From: Odontocerum albicorne
Lineage: Eukaryota > Arthropoda > Insecta > Trichoptera > Odontoceridae
Assembly: GCA_949825065.1 (NCBI GenBank)
Contig: OX463849.1
Coordinates: 30,492,043-30,556,042, forward strand
DNA length: 64,000 nt
Direction of reading: 5' to 3'
A program made the translations under genes and the position numbers. Positions within the stretch are counted from its first letter, which is position 1; every line of letters begins with the position of its first letter. Below are positions 43,815-54,715 of this stretch, piece after piece. The notes below the pieces were generated by a model. The model searched no databases. It was given only the letters and a program-made list of their open reading frames with translations, and was not told the origin of the DNA.

Positions 43815-44220
43815 AATAAATAAATAAATACAGGTTTATTGATAGCAACATAGTATGTACATAATACATTTAGACACATTTCAAGAACACATTAAAAAGA
43901 GAATACATAAAAAAACAGAAGATATCAAAAGGTCTGAGCTCATCTAATAACACCCCTCGGTCAAGATACACCCCACCAATATAAGGCGAACCCAACCACG
44001 GGGACACCAGGTGTTTTTCAGCCCACACCCTTGAACACATAGGACAAGAAGATAAAAAAAACACAGAAAATAAATAGATGAAAAAAAAAATGCATTCAAG
44101 AGAGAAGATATTAAAAGGTCCGGGCTCATCCCACAAACATTCCCACGGCCGAGATACACCCCCCCCCCCCCCCCCCCAATGTAGGGCGAGCCCGACCGCA
44201 AGGGCATCATAAAACCAGAC
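43815..44220 (-). repeat. R3 dispersed repeat, tandem pair (copies 3 and 4)
   Basis: Copy 3 (43815-44035) has AGGTTTATTGATAGCAACAT, GGTCAAGATACACCCCACCA and ACCACGGGGACACCAGGTGT. Copy 4 (44095-44220) repeats AAAAGGTCCGGGCTCATCCC and GGCCGAGATACACC before a poly-C run. On the minus strand the phrase SPYIGGVYLDRGVLLDELRP recurs in both. The nature of R3 is unknown; a retroelement 3' end is plausible. Confidence 0.65.
44159..44177. repeat. Poly-C run of 19
   Basis: Nineteen consecutive C residues replace the CACCCCACC stretch of R3. This is the most extreme GC homopolymer in the window and gives a poly-G on the minus strand. Confidence 0.95.
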
Positions 44221-44899
44221 TACTTATTAAATAATAACAAAGATTGAGGAGCACGTTGAAAGTGAACATTTTCAGTTGCTCCAGGAGGAAGCAGAAATCG
44301 GAAACGTTTTAAATTTTTCAATATTGATGTTATATTGCTGTTTAATTACACGAGATGAATTATAAACAGTTTTCATGTGAAAAGCGCAATGTAATGTATG
44401 GTATTTTTATTCTGTTTTTATTGGATTAATAAAAAATAATAAAATATGTGAATAAATGTTTTTTTCGTTTGAGTGTATGATCAAAGCGTTTTTACAGTTT
44501 GCAGGTTCATTTTCCTTTTTGTTATTGTGATATATTTTAAACGTTATTTGATTATATTTTTTATAAATTTAAACTCTGTTTTTTTATAATTATTATTGCA
44601 TTTGTTTTTCGTTAGGGTAACGACCATTAAATTAAATAAATAAATAATATACCAAAACATCTAATATGTCGTGTGTTGCAAAACATTTTTGGCTGCTAAG
44701 CAATCGTGTTTACCAATGCACCACGGCGCCAACTAAAGAGTTGCTTTCTACAAGCATTTCATTTCTATTCTATTTTTTATTATCTCTTCTCATTCACTAC
44801 TTAACCACTTGTCTTATCAAGATATATTTCAAACTTTTTTGAACTAAGATACATAATGTTTTTTTTTTCACTATAAGGGGTATACAATGAATATGAACT
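44221..44899. other. Unassigned DNA
   Basis: Near 44685-44735 the minus strand has GGCGCCGTGGTGCATTGGTA, a tRNA- or SINE-like box A, without a recognisable body. Otherwise AT-rich with no feature. Confidence 0.3.
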
Positions 44900-45160
44900 G
44901 TAGATTGAATATTAAGTAGGTCGAAAAGAAGCACTCCGAATTGGTTTATTTTGGCCATGTAGAACGAATGAACAAATAAAGTTTTTCATAAATATTCAGT
45001 GTTAGTAGTGGACATGGTTGAAGAACAAGGAAATCTAGAGTCATGGAAATAGTAGAAACTGGAGAAGGCGTATAGATATAAAGGAAACATAAATGGTACT
45101 TTCTCCGATCTGCTTTCCCCGAAAGAGAAACGGCGTTATGGTATGTAGAAGGCATATTGA
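44900..45160 (+). pseudogene. LINE-A C-terminal fragment
   Basis: Frames combine to LVYFGHVERMNK (44940-44975), a degenerate linker, and an end reading FLRSAFPERETALWYVE, the family's SAYP-G terminus. Confidence 0.55.
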
Positions 45161-45356
45161 AATGATTGCTCAACCGGTATCGATATTATCATCATCTTCA
45201 AAGGACTCCAATATTATGGGTGTCTTTGAAGTACTTATTAGTGTTAAATATTTATAAGGCTAATTTGAAGATGATAGTTATACAGCGGCCAAAATTTGGC
45301 ATACCTAATACGAGTGTTAAGCGCATTACTGGCAACATTTGTATTTTCTGAGATAT

Positions 45357-45790
45357 TGGGTCACGAAAATGAACTGAACATACGAATGGCAAACCTAAAT
45401 ATTACTGATCTATGGATCACAGAAATGAACTGAACGTGCAGTAGCAAATATATATGGTCTTGGACTCAAGGTCACGGAAATAAACTGAACTTACAAGTGG
45501 CAATATAAATATTTTTGGAGTGAGGACCACGAAAATAAACTGAAAATACAAGGGGCAACATAAATATTCTGGGAAGGAGGGTCACGGAAATTAACAGAAA
45601 ATACAAGTAGCAACATAAATGTTCTTGGTGTGAGGGTCACAGAAATGAACTGAACATACAAGTGGTAACATAAATGTTCTTGGTGTGAGGGTCACGGAAA
45701 TGAACTGAACATACAAGTGGTAACATAAATGTTCTTGGAGTGAGGATCAAGAACATTTATGTTACCACTTGCAACATATGTTCAGTTCAC
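45357..45790. repeat. Minisatellite, 55 bp x ~7, ending in an inverted unit
   Basis: Units contain GGTCACGGAAATGAACTGAA, ACATACAAGTGGTAACATAA and ATGTTCTTGG. The last ~40 bases (45748-45788) are the reverse complement of the preceding unit, so the array ends in a hairpin with arms of about 40 bp. Confidence 0.9.
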
Positions 45791-45965
45791 TTTGACACTG
45801 TCCGGGTGACGTTTGAGGGTGAGCAGATTTTTCATACTGTCCGGTTCGAGGATACATATTTTAGTACACCGTTGACTTTGTTTTCTACCGCTTCATGACG
45901 TTCGATATCCCTCGTAACTGTTCCACCACTTGAGAAAGTTGTACCTAAATAGCAGATTTTATTTG
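45785..45965 (-). pseudogene. LINE-A internal fragment, minus strand
   Basis: The minus strand reads KICYLGTTFSSGGTVTRDIE then RHEAVENKVNGVLKYVSSNR, the FCYLGSIFSDDGRV-RDIE / A-GNKVNGALK-IYSNRT block. It abuts the inverted end of the 55-bp array. Confidence 0.7.
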
Positions 45966-45991
45966 AATTCTTATAATAATAAAATGAAGCA

Positions 45992-46297
45992 TTATAGTAT
46001 GAATGCTTTAACTTCTTTTACGGCAACGTCATTAAAAGACTGAACAACTTTCCCGAAATATATTGTAAGAAAACACCCACAACAAAGTCTCTCCCCCTGC
46101 ACTTGAAACAACAACCAGCTACCGAAGTATGTAGATGACAGTTGATTTGCATCGTTTTGGTTGCACTTCAACACAAAAGCGAAACGAGTGGATTTTATTC
46201 TTTTTTTCTTAACGACGTGACTGTTTAAATAAATACTTTTGATGTAAATGAGTTTTTGTTCTGTAGACTGACACATGTGAAGAAACACTTTTTTCAA
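45992..46297 (-). other. Unrecognised open frame, 101 codons
   Basis: This is the longest frame here not explained by an array or LINE. It includes KSTRFAFVLKCNQNDANQLS and QVQGERLCCGCFLTIYFGKV. No domain is recognised, no splice context is evident, and composition resembles its surroundings. It may be chance. Confidence 0.15.
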
Positions 46298-46441
46298 ACA
46301 TTACGTATTTGAAGAAAGAAAAAAATCCTCCTCACAGTATGTTTAATAGAATAAAATTGATTTTATCTTGTAAGAAACGCATTGATAAAAACCTGCAGGC
46401 TGTTAATTGGTTAGATGCTTGTTTATTTATTTTTATTAAGT

Positions 46442-46740
46442 ATACGACCTCCATGACTCAATTGATAAAATGCATGCTTTCAACCATCAACTCTGATTTT
46501 TACTTGAGACCTTTTTAACATCATTCTGATTGGTTGAAAGAGGTCACTACATGGTAATAAAAACACCAGGCTGCGCTGTAGTGTAAACAGTGACTAAGTT
46601 GGTAAAATGCATGCCTTCAACCACCAATTCTGATTTTTACTTGAGGCCTTTTTACCTTCATTCTGGTTGTTTGAAAGAGGTCACTACATGGAAATAAAAT
46701 ACCAGGTTGCGCTGTAGTGTAAACAGTGAAAGTGTTATAA
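46442..46740 (+). mobile_element. SINE-1 tandem dimer
   Basis: Two head-to-tail copies (46442-46590 and 46591-46740). Each has a box-A-like start (CTCAATTGATAAAATGCATG; CTAAGTTGGTAAAATGCATG), TCTGATTTTTACTTGAGRCC, CATTCTGRTTG-TTGAAAGAGG, and a tail TACCAGGTTGCGCTGTAGTG. The two units match more closely to each other than to other SINE-1 copies, so one locus was duplicated. The box B region is deleted in both. Confidence 0.8.
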
Positions 46741-46748
46741 AATAGCTA

Positions 46749-46976
46749 CAGTACCCGGTGATAAGTAAAACACATCGGGCTTAAGAAAAAGACTGCCATA
46801 ATTGGATAACTTTGGATTTGTAGAGCGTCGTCTCTGTCGCACGATGCGTTAACAGTTCGGTATCAAAAGCACGTGTATGAATGACAAAGACGACACTCTA
46901 CAAAGCCGAAGTTAGCCGATTATGGCCGGCAGTCTCTTTCTTAAGCCAGATGTGTATTACTTACCGCCGCTTACTG
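46749..46976. mobile_element. Tc1/mariner-type MITE with long TIRs and TA target
   Basis: Ends are CAGTA...TACTG flanked by TA on both sides (46747-46748 and 46977-46978). The inverted arms extend about 95 bases: GGTGATAAGTAAAACACATC and GGCGGTAAGTAATACACATC, GGCTTAAGAAAAAGACTGCC and its partner, through TTTGTAGAG-GTCGTC. The loop is short and non-coding. TA duplication and CAGT ends fit Tc1/mariner. Confidence 0.7.
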
Positions 46977-47194
46977 TACTTTGTTTCCAGATGACAATCT
47001 TTTGCAATCATCCATACATGAGTTATACAGATACGTGCCAATTTACTGGGTGAAAGGTAAAATCTAATTTCGAAACCGAAAAAAGATTTCAATACACTTA
47101 ACGCATTAAAAAACAGTGGAAAGTATTTTATAATGCTGACCAACACCGGAATAAAACAAGGAAGATGAAAAGGACAAGAAACTATGAGTTATGG

Positions 47195-47410
47195 AAAAAA
47201 ACCCTTAGGTTACCTTATAAAAAAATCATCAAATCATAAATATTCTCATAAGGTACAAATTGTTTTCCCACCCGCGGATCGCGTATTCGACTTCTATTGG
47301 TATCCAGATTTAAAAAAAATTGTTGCTGTCTGGTTTTCAGTGAAGGCTTGTTTAATGTATTTTGGTCGGCTGGAAGAGGTCGTAATATGGTGTACAACTT
47401 AAATAATACA
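47195..47410 (+). mobile_element. SINE-1 copy, diverged
   Basis: Box B region GTATTCGACTTCTATTGGTA, then CAGATTTAAAAAAAATTGTT, GCTGTCTGGTTTTCAGTGAA and the body end GGTCGGCTGGAAGAGGTCGT. The head is degenerate. Confidence 0.6.
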
Positions 47411-47514
47411 ATTAATATACTTAACAGATTGAATAAACCAGTTATGACCTATGGGGACAGAAGAACCAAAATTGTTTATTATGTTTTGATAATCGTGTGT
47501 TAAGAATGATCCTG

Positions 47515-47672
47515 GAATCTTTATCAATGGCGGATTCGATTTTCATAGATTATTAGATTTTTTTTTAAAAGGGTAAGGATCTGGTTTCATTCAACACTTT
47601 TATGGTCAGTTGGAAGAATTGCCACATGGAAATTAATTCATCAAGTTGCACTGTATACAACAAGTATTCATT
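47515..47672 (+). mobile_element. SINE-1 copy, diverged
   Basis: GGCGGATTCGATTTTCATAG (box B), AAGGATCTGGTTTCATTCAA, GGTCAGTTGGAAGAATTGCC and tail ATCAAGTTGCACTGTATACA. Confidence 0.65.
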
Positions 47673-47949
47673 TATTAAACTCCATTTATAAACTTATTTT
47701 TTCAGGACCTTTGCACATTACAGGTTTCCCTAATACGAACAAGGACCAGACATAACAAATACAAAAAAATAGCATGTGTTAAACAATTCGAAGTTGTAAG
47801 GTTTATTTGATAAAAAATAATAGTAAAAACGTATACTCGTATGTTATTATGACATTATTGTGACAAAATAAAGCAAGTTAAATAATATGAATGAAGAAAT
47901 CATTTCAATTTTAACACTAAATTTAAGATTTATTTCAGAAGGAGCTGAA

Positions 47950-48157
47950 TAAGATATGAAACATGTCTATATGAGGGCGCACACGGTTAATAAGACATAA
48001 AACATGTCTATATGAGGACACACATGGTTAATAAGACATGAAACATGTCTATATGAGGACACACATGGTTAATAAGGCATGAAATATGTCTATATGAGGA
48101 CACACACGGTTAATAAGACATGAAACATGTCTATATGAGGACACACACGGTTAAAAA
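47950..48157. repeat. Minisatellite, 41 bp x 5
   Basis: AAGACATGAAACATGTCTAT and ATGAGGACACACACGGTTAA recur every 41 bases. The unit contains the near-palindrome GACATGAAACATGTC. Confidence 0.95.
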
Positions 48158-50399
48158 GTATTATTGCTCTACCAATCGGCATTTCCAAATGCTGGTTCGT
48201 TTGACTGATTAAATAATTTATGGGTGCATTGTCTCAAATAATGATCCGAATACAAACCAAAACGGTTCAGGACGTATGGGTTAACTAAATTACCACAAAG
48301 CAAACAAAAAAGTGGACACCCAACCGAAGCAACCTTCTTCTCTCTAATGATCTGTAACTAAACATCCCCAATAAGAAGACACTTGGATAAGGCCAGGGAT
48401 AATATCCATAGTATCTTATGTAGAGACAACTCTAATAATAGTATAATAAAATATATAATAAATTAATGCAATTTAACTAAGTCTTGTTTTCATTTTTGCT
48501 CACATTAAGAATACTATAAAAAACTGGTGCGACATGATTGTTTTAAGAAGACAGATAATTCGATTTAATAGCAGAAAAGATAGGACAAAAAAGGACAATC
48601 TTATTTAAGAACACAAAATAGTACATAAATTTCTTTCGTGTATGTTAAATCTTAAAAAAGTCCGAGCTAAAATACCCTAACAACTTACGACAGGGAAAAT
48701 TAAAGTTTTTTTATAAGGGAAGCAAGACAAGCTAAAATATTATTTATATTTTGAGAAATTCCCCGGAAAAAATGTGGGAGAAAATAGCGTAATCCAAGTT
48801 GGGGTTGTGTCAGGGGAGAATCATACGAAGGGAGTTATTAAGCCTTTTTGTACATAACGAGGGAAAAATGGTTAGATGGGGAAATATTTTTTGCATAATA
48901 AAGATCACTGCGCTAATTTTAAGTTGGCTATATTTGAAAAATTCACAATATTGTGTTTTATTTTTTTATTTTTTGTTAAATCTCATCATACACCAGAACT
49001 TTGTTCTTACCACTCGCACTATGAACAACTCTTTAACTATCCACTCAAGATCAACAACGCTTCACAGTTTCACAACAACCTACCTATACTATTTCATCAC
49101 AATTTTCATCACATTTATCATTCAACTTATATTGCTTAACTTTTAATAAGGCTCTTTGTAATAATATTTAATTTGTTTATTTTTTTAATAGAAATATTTT
49201 ATATTGTTTTGGGAAGATTATTGCAATACTTTGTAGAAAAATATATACTACTAGTAATAACGGAAACATTTATTTTTTCAGTATAACGATAAAGTTATCA
49301 TTATGCTGCTCATGCTGTCGTGTTGCCATTTCTCTAGTGTCGCTCGTTCGTTGTGATAGGCGCGGTTGTCTGTTGCGTTTAGCATCTGTCGTTCTTTTTG
49401 CAGTCACACTATAGTTTTAAAACATATTTTTTAAAATTAAAATAAGACATTATAAAAAAAAAGTTCAATATGAGACTTATATCCAGAAAAGTAACAACGT
49501 AGTTTTAATTAAATAGAAAATTTAAATTAAACTAAAATAGAACATTAAAAAAAAACAAATAATCCATTAAAAAGCAGTTCAAAAAGTTATACAAAAGTCC
49601 TGCACGCGGGATTCCATTGGATATTCATAAGTGATTTGGATTGGCTTGGATATTCATAAGTGCCTTGTGCCTTTTCATGCACTCCTTATAGGTCAGGCAA
49701 CTAATTTCAAAAACGTCCAAGATTGCAACGTATTCATTTCCGATCCTGTGTAATCTAGGTTTGGGAGAATTTGTAAAATAATTTGTTCTAATATTTTCAC
49801 ATTTTATTTTACGTCCTCTAGATTTTACGTCCTCTAGAGATACGAGCACGAGCGGGTTTATTCCCTTCAATCAAAAGTATAATAAATAAATAAAAAAATG
49901 GAAAGAAAAGTAAAATAGAACGTTTCATATCTCCAGTAAAAATTGTTCAGTATTTAACATATGTTTTTTTCTTTTTAAAAAGATGAACTGTACGTTTAAC
50001 ATATTCTTATTACAGAAATTTAATTTTGCAATTCTCAGGAAAGTGTATTTCTTTATTTCGAATAAGTTTTATATAAATAGCGCTGTAAGACTTGTATTCT
50101 TGTTGAAATGTTGTCAAGACGTTTCTATTAATAACGCCTTAAATTTTACCTGTACTATTTTTCATCCCTCTGCGAGTGCTTTTATGAAAATGAAATGAAA
50201 TTTTCATTACCCTTGTTGATTCCTGAAATATATTGCTTGAATTCGTTTCAGGAAGAACAAATTTAATATAATAATGTTACTTGATAATTTTCGCGACAGA
50301 TAAATGATTTTTATTTTCTTATGAAAAATTCCACTAATAAATCACTGCGCAAAGTGTTATGACTCGTTTTGATAAAAATAACAAAAAATATTAACATTT
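48158..50399. other. Long unassigned AT-rich stretch
   Basis: No transposon motif recognised. Two overlapping plus frames at 48799-49146 are hydrophobic or low-complexity. A minus frame at 49625-49870 (with NEYVAILDVFEISCLTYKEC) spans a 16-bp tandem duplication at 49809-49838 and is not recognised. None is called as a gene. Confidence 0.3.
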
Positions 50400-51065
50400 T
50401 TAGTTTTGTAAAATAAAATGAAACAATGATGTATGAGGGTGAAACATCCAGTAAATGGGCAGAAAAAGCATTTACTCAGTAGAATATGTGATGTGTCGAT
50501 ATATGAAGGGATGTTTACTCTCAGATGACGTAAAGGTAGAAAGAAATATTGAACGGTGATTTGCAATAATAAACCATATCAATGGAGCACTAAAAGACAT
50601 ATAATCAAACGAAGTAATATCAGGATCTGCCAAAATTGAGGTTCATAATAGCGTATTAATGCCAACATTGATATATTGAAGTGAAAAATTGTTATGTGGA
50701 TGTATGACAAATAGAAAATACAATTAGTAAGGATGAGTATGTTGTAATATGTTACGTAGGGTAATAAAAACACGTAGAGGTTGTTTGGACATGTTGTACG
50801 AATGTCTAACGACAGACTAAAAAAAATATACAGCAAACATGTGTGTAAGTCAAAGAAGGGAACGACCATGAAAAGTGAAATTGGACCAAGTGAATTTAAT
50901 TTCGGAAGAAAGAAAGGAAGTGAGCAAAACAAACAGAGGAAACTGTGTGAGAAGATCTAAGGATTTGAAGGAAGGGAAAGGTGTTGTGATAGGAATGTTT
51001 GGTGCATTATCCTCCCTGTCTACCCCAACAGGGAATGTTATGATGATATGTATATATATTTTATA
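50400..51065 (+). pseudogene. LINE-A C-terminal region, heavily decayed
   Basis: Frames combine to LLSDDVKVERNIER, NHINGALKDI, SAKIEVHNSVLMPTLIY, RLFGHVVRMSNDRLKKIYSK and a terminal block near VYPNRECYDDM at about 51040. The order matches the other LINE-A copies. Open frames on the minus strand (50357-50932) are shadows. Confidence 0.7.
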
Positions 51066-51142
51066 ATTATCATTGCAAAATAAATCTCAACCAAACCTTA
51101 ATTCCAGCAATATAATCATCACCATCATGCCATGTTTATTTT

Positions 51143-51352
51143 AAAGCACCGGTACAACCGGTACAAAAACTGTAAAATAGGTGGACGGTTGCCGCAAAAT
51201 TCATGTCTCCAACTTTATACCCTTTTTTATTTTAACAAATTTCTACCAGTCAAAAAGAAGTTCTTCGTCCAGCTGTCACCGAGACTAATCGAAGTCACGC
51301 CGTAATATCCAAGGGTTCAGCGGCAACCATCCACCTATTTTACAGTCTCTGT
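51143..51352. mobile_element. Short TIR element (MITE)
   Basis: The left arm ACTGTAAAATAGGTGGACGG TTGCCGC (51171-51197) is mirrored on the right as GCGGCAACCATCCACCTATT TTACAGT (51321-51347). Outer flanks GTACAAAA and GTACAGAG also match in inverted orientation. The interior is about 120 bp with no frame. Related termini occur at 35940-35990 and 53095-53125. The superfamily is undetermined. Confidence 0.7.
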
Positions 51353-51429
51353 ACAAAATGGTTTGCGTACATCCGATACATCCATATTGAAAGAGTCAGA
51401 TAGAATAGATCTCCATTTTAATCTAACTC

Positions 51430-51845
51430 AAGTCCTAATGCTACGTTTGGTCAGTGTTATAATATGGAGTGGAATCGTGGACCCTCAAAGTTGGTAGTAT
51501 GAACATACTGGAAGCATTCGAAATGTGGATGCACCGGAGAATGCTACGGATATGATCAGCAACACGAGGGTTCTTCAAAGAGCCAAAGTTGATAGAGAGT
51601 TGCTGACTAATATTAAAATCCGAAAGGTGTCCTATTTGGGTCATGTACTTAGAGGAGCAAAGTACAAATTACTGCACCTGATCATCCAAGGCAAAATAGA
51701 GGGTCGAAGAGGATTTAGCAGGAGGCAAATCTCCTGGCTCTGCAATATACGTGATTGGACTGGTATAAGGAGCGTTGGGGATCTTTTTCGGGCTGCCGGG
51801 GACAAATATGCTTTCTCTCGGGTGATAGTCAGCGTTGGGGGAACC
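51430..51845 (+). pseudogene. LINE-B C-terminal fragment
   Basis: Reading gives YGVESWTLKVGSMNILEAFE, MWMHRRMLRI, then an open 107-codon frame (51525-51848). That frame contains ATRGFF-like remains, VDRELLTNIKIRKVSYLGHV, LRGAKYKLLHLIIQGKIEGR, RQISWLCNIRDWTGIRSVGD and LFRAAGDKYAFSRVIVSVG. This is the full YGVE-W-TL / EAFEMW-RRMLRI / YLGH / QGKIEGRRG / LFRAA series. It is the best preserved LINE-B C-terminus here. The RT domain is absent. Confidence 0.85.
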
Positions 51846-52024
51846 TGACATGACACCAGGAAGAAGAACTCAAGTGCATACATCTCGCCATGCACACTTT
51901 CCTATTATAAAAGCTATTATCATCACTATGCATTATCTTGTCCCTTTAAAAAATTTCTTCATTTGGTCATACAACGTTTTTCAATACTGTATAATTTTCA
52001 TAATTTTTACGACTATGAACTACA

Positions 52025-52105
52025 ATTATTTACTTTTGTATGAATGGCTGGAAGAGAATACTACCTAGCAATAAGCCCGTCGAATTGTTATACAATAAAG
52101 TAGTA
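52025..52105 (+). mobile_element. SINE-1 3' fragment
   Basis: TGAATGGCTGGAAGAGAATA then CTAGCAATAAGCCCGTCGAA and TTGTTATACAATAAAG, the body end and tail of SINE-1. Confidence 0.65.
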
Positions 52106-52547
52106 AGTAGATACATAATTCATCTTCCTAGCTTTAATAATAATTCAAATAAAATTATATGCAAATGGGTTCAAATGAATTCAGATATTTCTTTATTTCT
52201 GAAAAAAAAATGCTATTTCAAAAAAATGTGTTTTTAAAACCTTGATAAAATTATCCCGAACGTAAATTCATATGCTTTATTTATGTATAAAGAAGCGAGT
52301 TAGATGTACATTACTAAGAAATGTATAAATTCGGATAAGCTCGACGGAAATTCAAATTTGCTAGCATCATTTCCTTATGGATTTCCATATATTCCGGGGA
52401 ATCCTGATATGGGAGTTACGTTCGAGCAAGGCGTGTATTTGAATAATTATTGAAAATGAAATTTCCATCACCGTATTGTATACATCATATAATGTCGTTT
52501 GATTGAGTTTGGGAATCCATGTGAATCGAGTTTTATATGCACATAAA
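52106..52547. other. Unassigned DNA
   Basis: Nothing recognised. Confidence 0.35.
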
Positions 52548-52700
52548 TACAAACCATCATGCCATTCCCAATTGGGGTAAGCCGAGAAAAAAGAGCTAAA
52601 CTTTTTTCTATCTTGACACAAATCTTTCTCGTCCGCTATATTACACACCTCGTGATGCATAATCCCCTTTTGTTTTTTAATTGACCCGATCAAAATCATG
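52548..52700 (-). pseudogene. LINE-A 3'-terminal fragment, minus strand
   Basis: The minus strand reads EVCNIADEKDLCQDRKKFSS then FFSAYPNWEWHDGLY, the EAK-LC-DR-KW-S--SAYPNG-WHDG terminus of LINE-A-type proteins. Confidence 0.75.
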
Positions 52701-53039
52701 ACAATATTTTCAATGCCCGGCTTGTTTTTGAGGAATACTGATTTTTTTGGATTTACTTAAATTTCTACAACTTAGTGAACTTTAAGAATGTTGTTAAAAT
52801 GTTACGTGTATTTGTTTGAAATACTTAAATAATTATAATTTAAAATGCGTTTATTTTTTAATGTATGATGAATTCACATACCAATGTAAATTACAACACG
52901 GAAAATAAAAAAAAAAATCAAATAACAATACAAGACCGATAAAATATAGCTTTATACTTATAAATTATAGCAAAAATAAAATGAGAATTGAAAAAAGGGG
53001 ATGTTATAAGACAAATTAACTAACCATTAAAAATATAAT
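52701..53039. other. Unassigned AT-rich DNA
   Basis: Nothing recognised. Confidence 0.35.
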
Positions 53040-53225
53040 ATACTGTCTCCCTGTGAACACCTTAGATTGAGGAAATTCTGGAGAAAGACCCTTTACGCCA
53101 CTGGTTCAAATAACTGTAACATACTCGTAGGTGGATGGCTGCTGCGCAATGCTCGGAGAATTCGGCTCACGTTCAGAGGTGTAGATCGGTGAAAAGGTAG
53201 CAGGGTGAAGAGATTCCTCTTAGGC
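53040..53225. mobile_element. TIR-element fragment related to 35875-36005 and 51143-51352
   Basis: TTCAAATAACTGTAACATAC, GTAGGTGGATGGCTGCTGCG and GAAAAGGTAGCAGGGTGAAG then AGATTCCTCTTA match the reverse complement of 35875-36005. A short TACTCG insertion splits the terminal motif. The element stops where a GC-rich LTR-like segment begins. Confidence 0.55.
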
Positions 53226-53500
53226 AGGTAGTAGATGGTCTCAAGTAAAACACAGTAGGCAGGGTGAACTGAGAATGTAATTTATTTGGTCTTCGGCGCT
53301 TCTTATGTGCGACCGATCGCTCATCACAAGCGCCTGTTTCCGCCACTGCATGTGGTCACACCTCGTGAAATACCACAATTTTCGGGAGTTTTGTGCATGC
53401 AGAGGCCGGCCAGCCAACGATATAGTCTCGCAACGATCGCGCATAAGTCTACATTTCCGTTGCGGTCACGACACACCGCACGGACCCCAAGAAACATAAA
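53226..53500 (-). mobile_element. LTR-like GC-rich segment
   Basis: Unusually GC-rich for the window. On the minus strand it begins TGTGTCGTGACCGCAACGGA and carries CGCCGAAGACCAAATAAATT, an AATAAA signal preceding a CAGTTCACCCTGCCTACTGT end. Those features resemble an LTR with its polyadenylation site. There is no partner LTR and no clear target duplication, so this is tentative. Several overlapping frames arise only because GC-rich DNA has few stops. Confidence 0.35.
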
Positions 53501-54609
53501 ATTATCACATCCAAAATACCAAATCTATTTATCAATACAAATATCAAAGAAATACACATACAATTTTGTTACAAATAAGATATATGTTCCGAGTGACGCA
53601 TACGTCTGATACAGACCTTCCTAAACTTAACGACATCTACATTAAAAATATACACCAAACAAAACATTGAGTTTTTTATGGTTGATGAATCACAGCGTAT
53701 TGCTATAGTTAACAAATTGCTAAGTTTTATTTCCCTCCATGTATATTTATTTTAGATTTATCATTAAAAACTTTTCTCTTTGTGCATTCAAAATATCTAC
53801 AGATGTTTATGTTTAAAACCCCCGTGTCACTGTTGATGCGTTTTTTTTTCAGACATATAAATGTATTTGTCTGAAAAGTGTATATCATATAAATGATGGA
53901 ATAATAAACATTTGAGCCCAAACATCAGAGTTACTTTGTATAAACTTACTGTAAGGCTTGTTTCATGAAAAATAGATTTTTTCGCTACAGCTGATTTTGA
54001 CAGTTCAGCGCAGGCGCTCATTCTTGTAGATGTGCACCTTTTAATAATATTATTTAACAGTTAATTTCGATCCCACCACCACCCACGCTGTTATGGATGA
54101 AGTCCCCATCTAATGCGATCTACACTAAAATATCGAAATCTTCTTCAAATTTTTTCATTGGTGAGACGTCGCGCAGTGATAAAAAAGGAACTCTCTAAAG
54201 AGACTCCTCCGTTGGCGAAACACTTCAGTGTGGAAAGAAAGTCTTACCGAACATTCGGGATTCATAAAGGAAAGCTACCAGAGCTTAAGCTTTCAATGTT
54301 GCTTATCATTGAATAATGCTTTAATTACTTATAGGTGGGCAGGTACATTACCGTGATGTTTATCAAAGTTTATGGTTATACAATACATGAACATTACAGA
54401 TATACTCGTACTATACACTATATAACAACTAAAGCCGATTGTATTCTATCACATACAGGAAGATCTACAAAGGTGTCGTTGAAGTTCACCATTATTTTAA
54501 TATAATATGCAGATGTGGGAGATTATCTTATCTTATGGTCGCAGTCAAAATATTTATATTATAATACTCAATTTATATATACATATTTATTTTGTAATAT
54601 TATTTAATT
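53501..54609. other. Unassigned DNA
   Basis: A plus frame at 54113-54316 (KKELSKETPPLAKHFSVERK) has protein-like composition but no recognised domain. Otherwise no feature. Confidence 0.3.
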
Positions 54610-54715
54610 AGTCAATAAAAGCGGGTTCAAATCCCAAGCTAGAGCGCCCTTGAGAAGAATCTGCCCTCTAAACGGTGCTGTATAAATTGCCAATTTATTA
54701 TTATAATTGCTATTA
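54610..54715 (+). mobile_element. SINE-2 copy
   Basis: GCGGGTTCAAATCCCAAGCT (box B) then GCGCCCTTGAGAAGAATCTG, CCCTCTAAACGGTGCTGTAT and an ATT-rich tail. The best preserved SINE-2 3' half. Confidence 0.75.

Noticed and set aside
48799..49146. Hydrophobic plus-strand frames of 87 and 115 codons
   Set aside because: Low-complexity T-rich DNA yields Phe/Leu/Ile runs; no signal peptide or family pattern and two frames overlap equally well.
53241..53609. Overlapping frames on both strands in the GC-rich block
   Set aside because: GC-rich DNA has fewer stops. No motif seen, and the segment is better explained as LTR-like.
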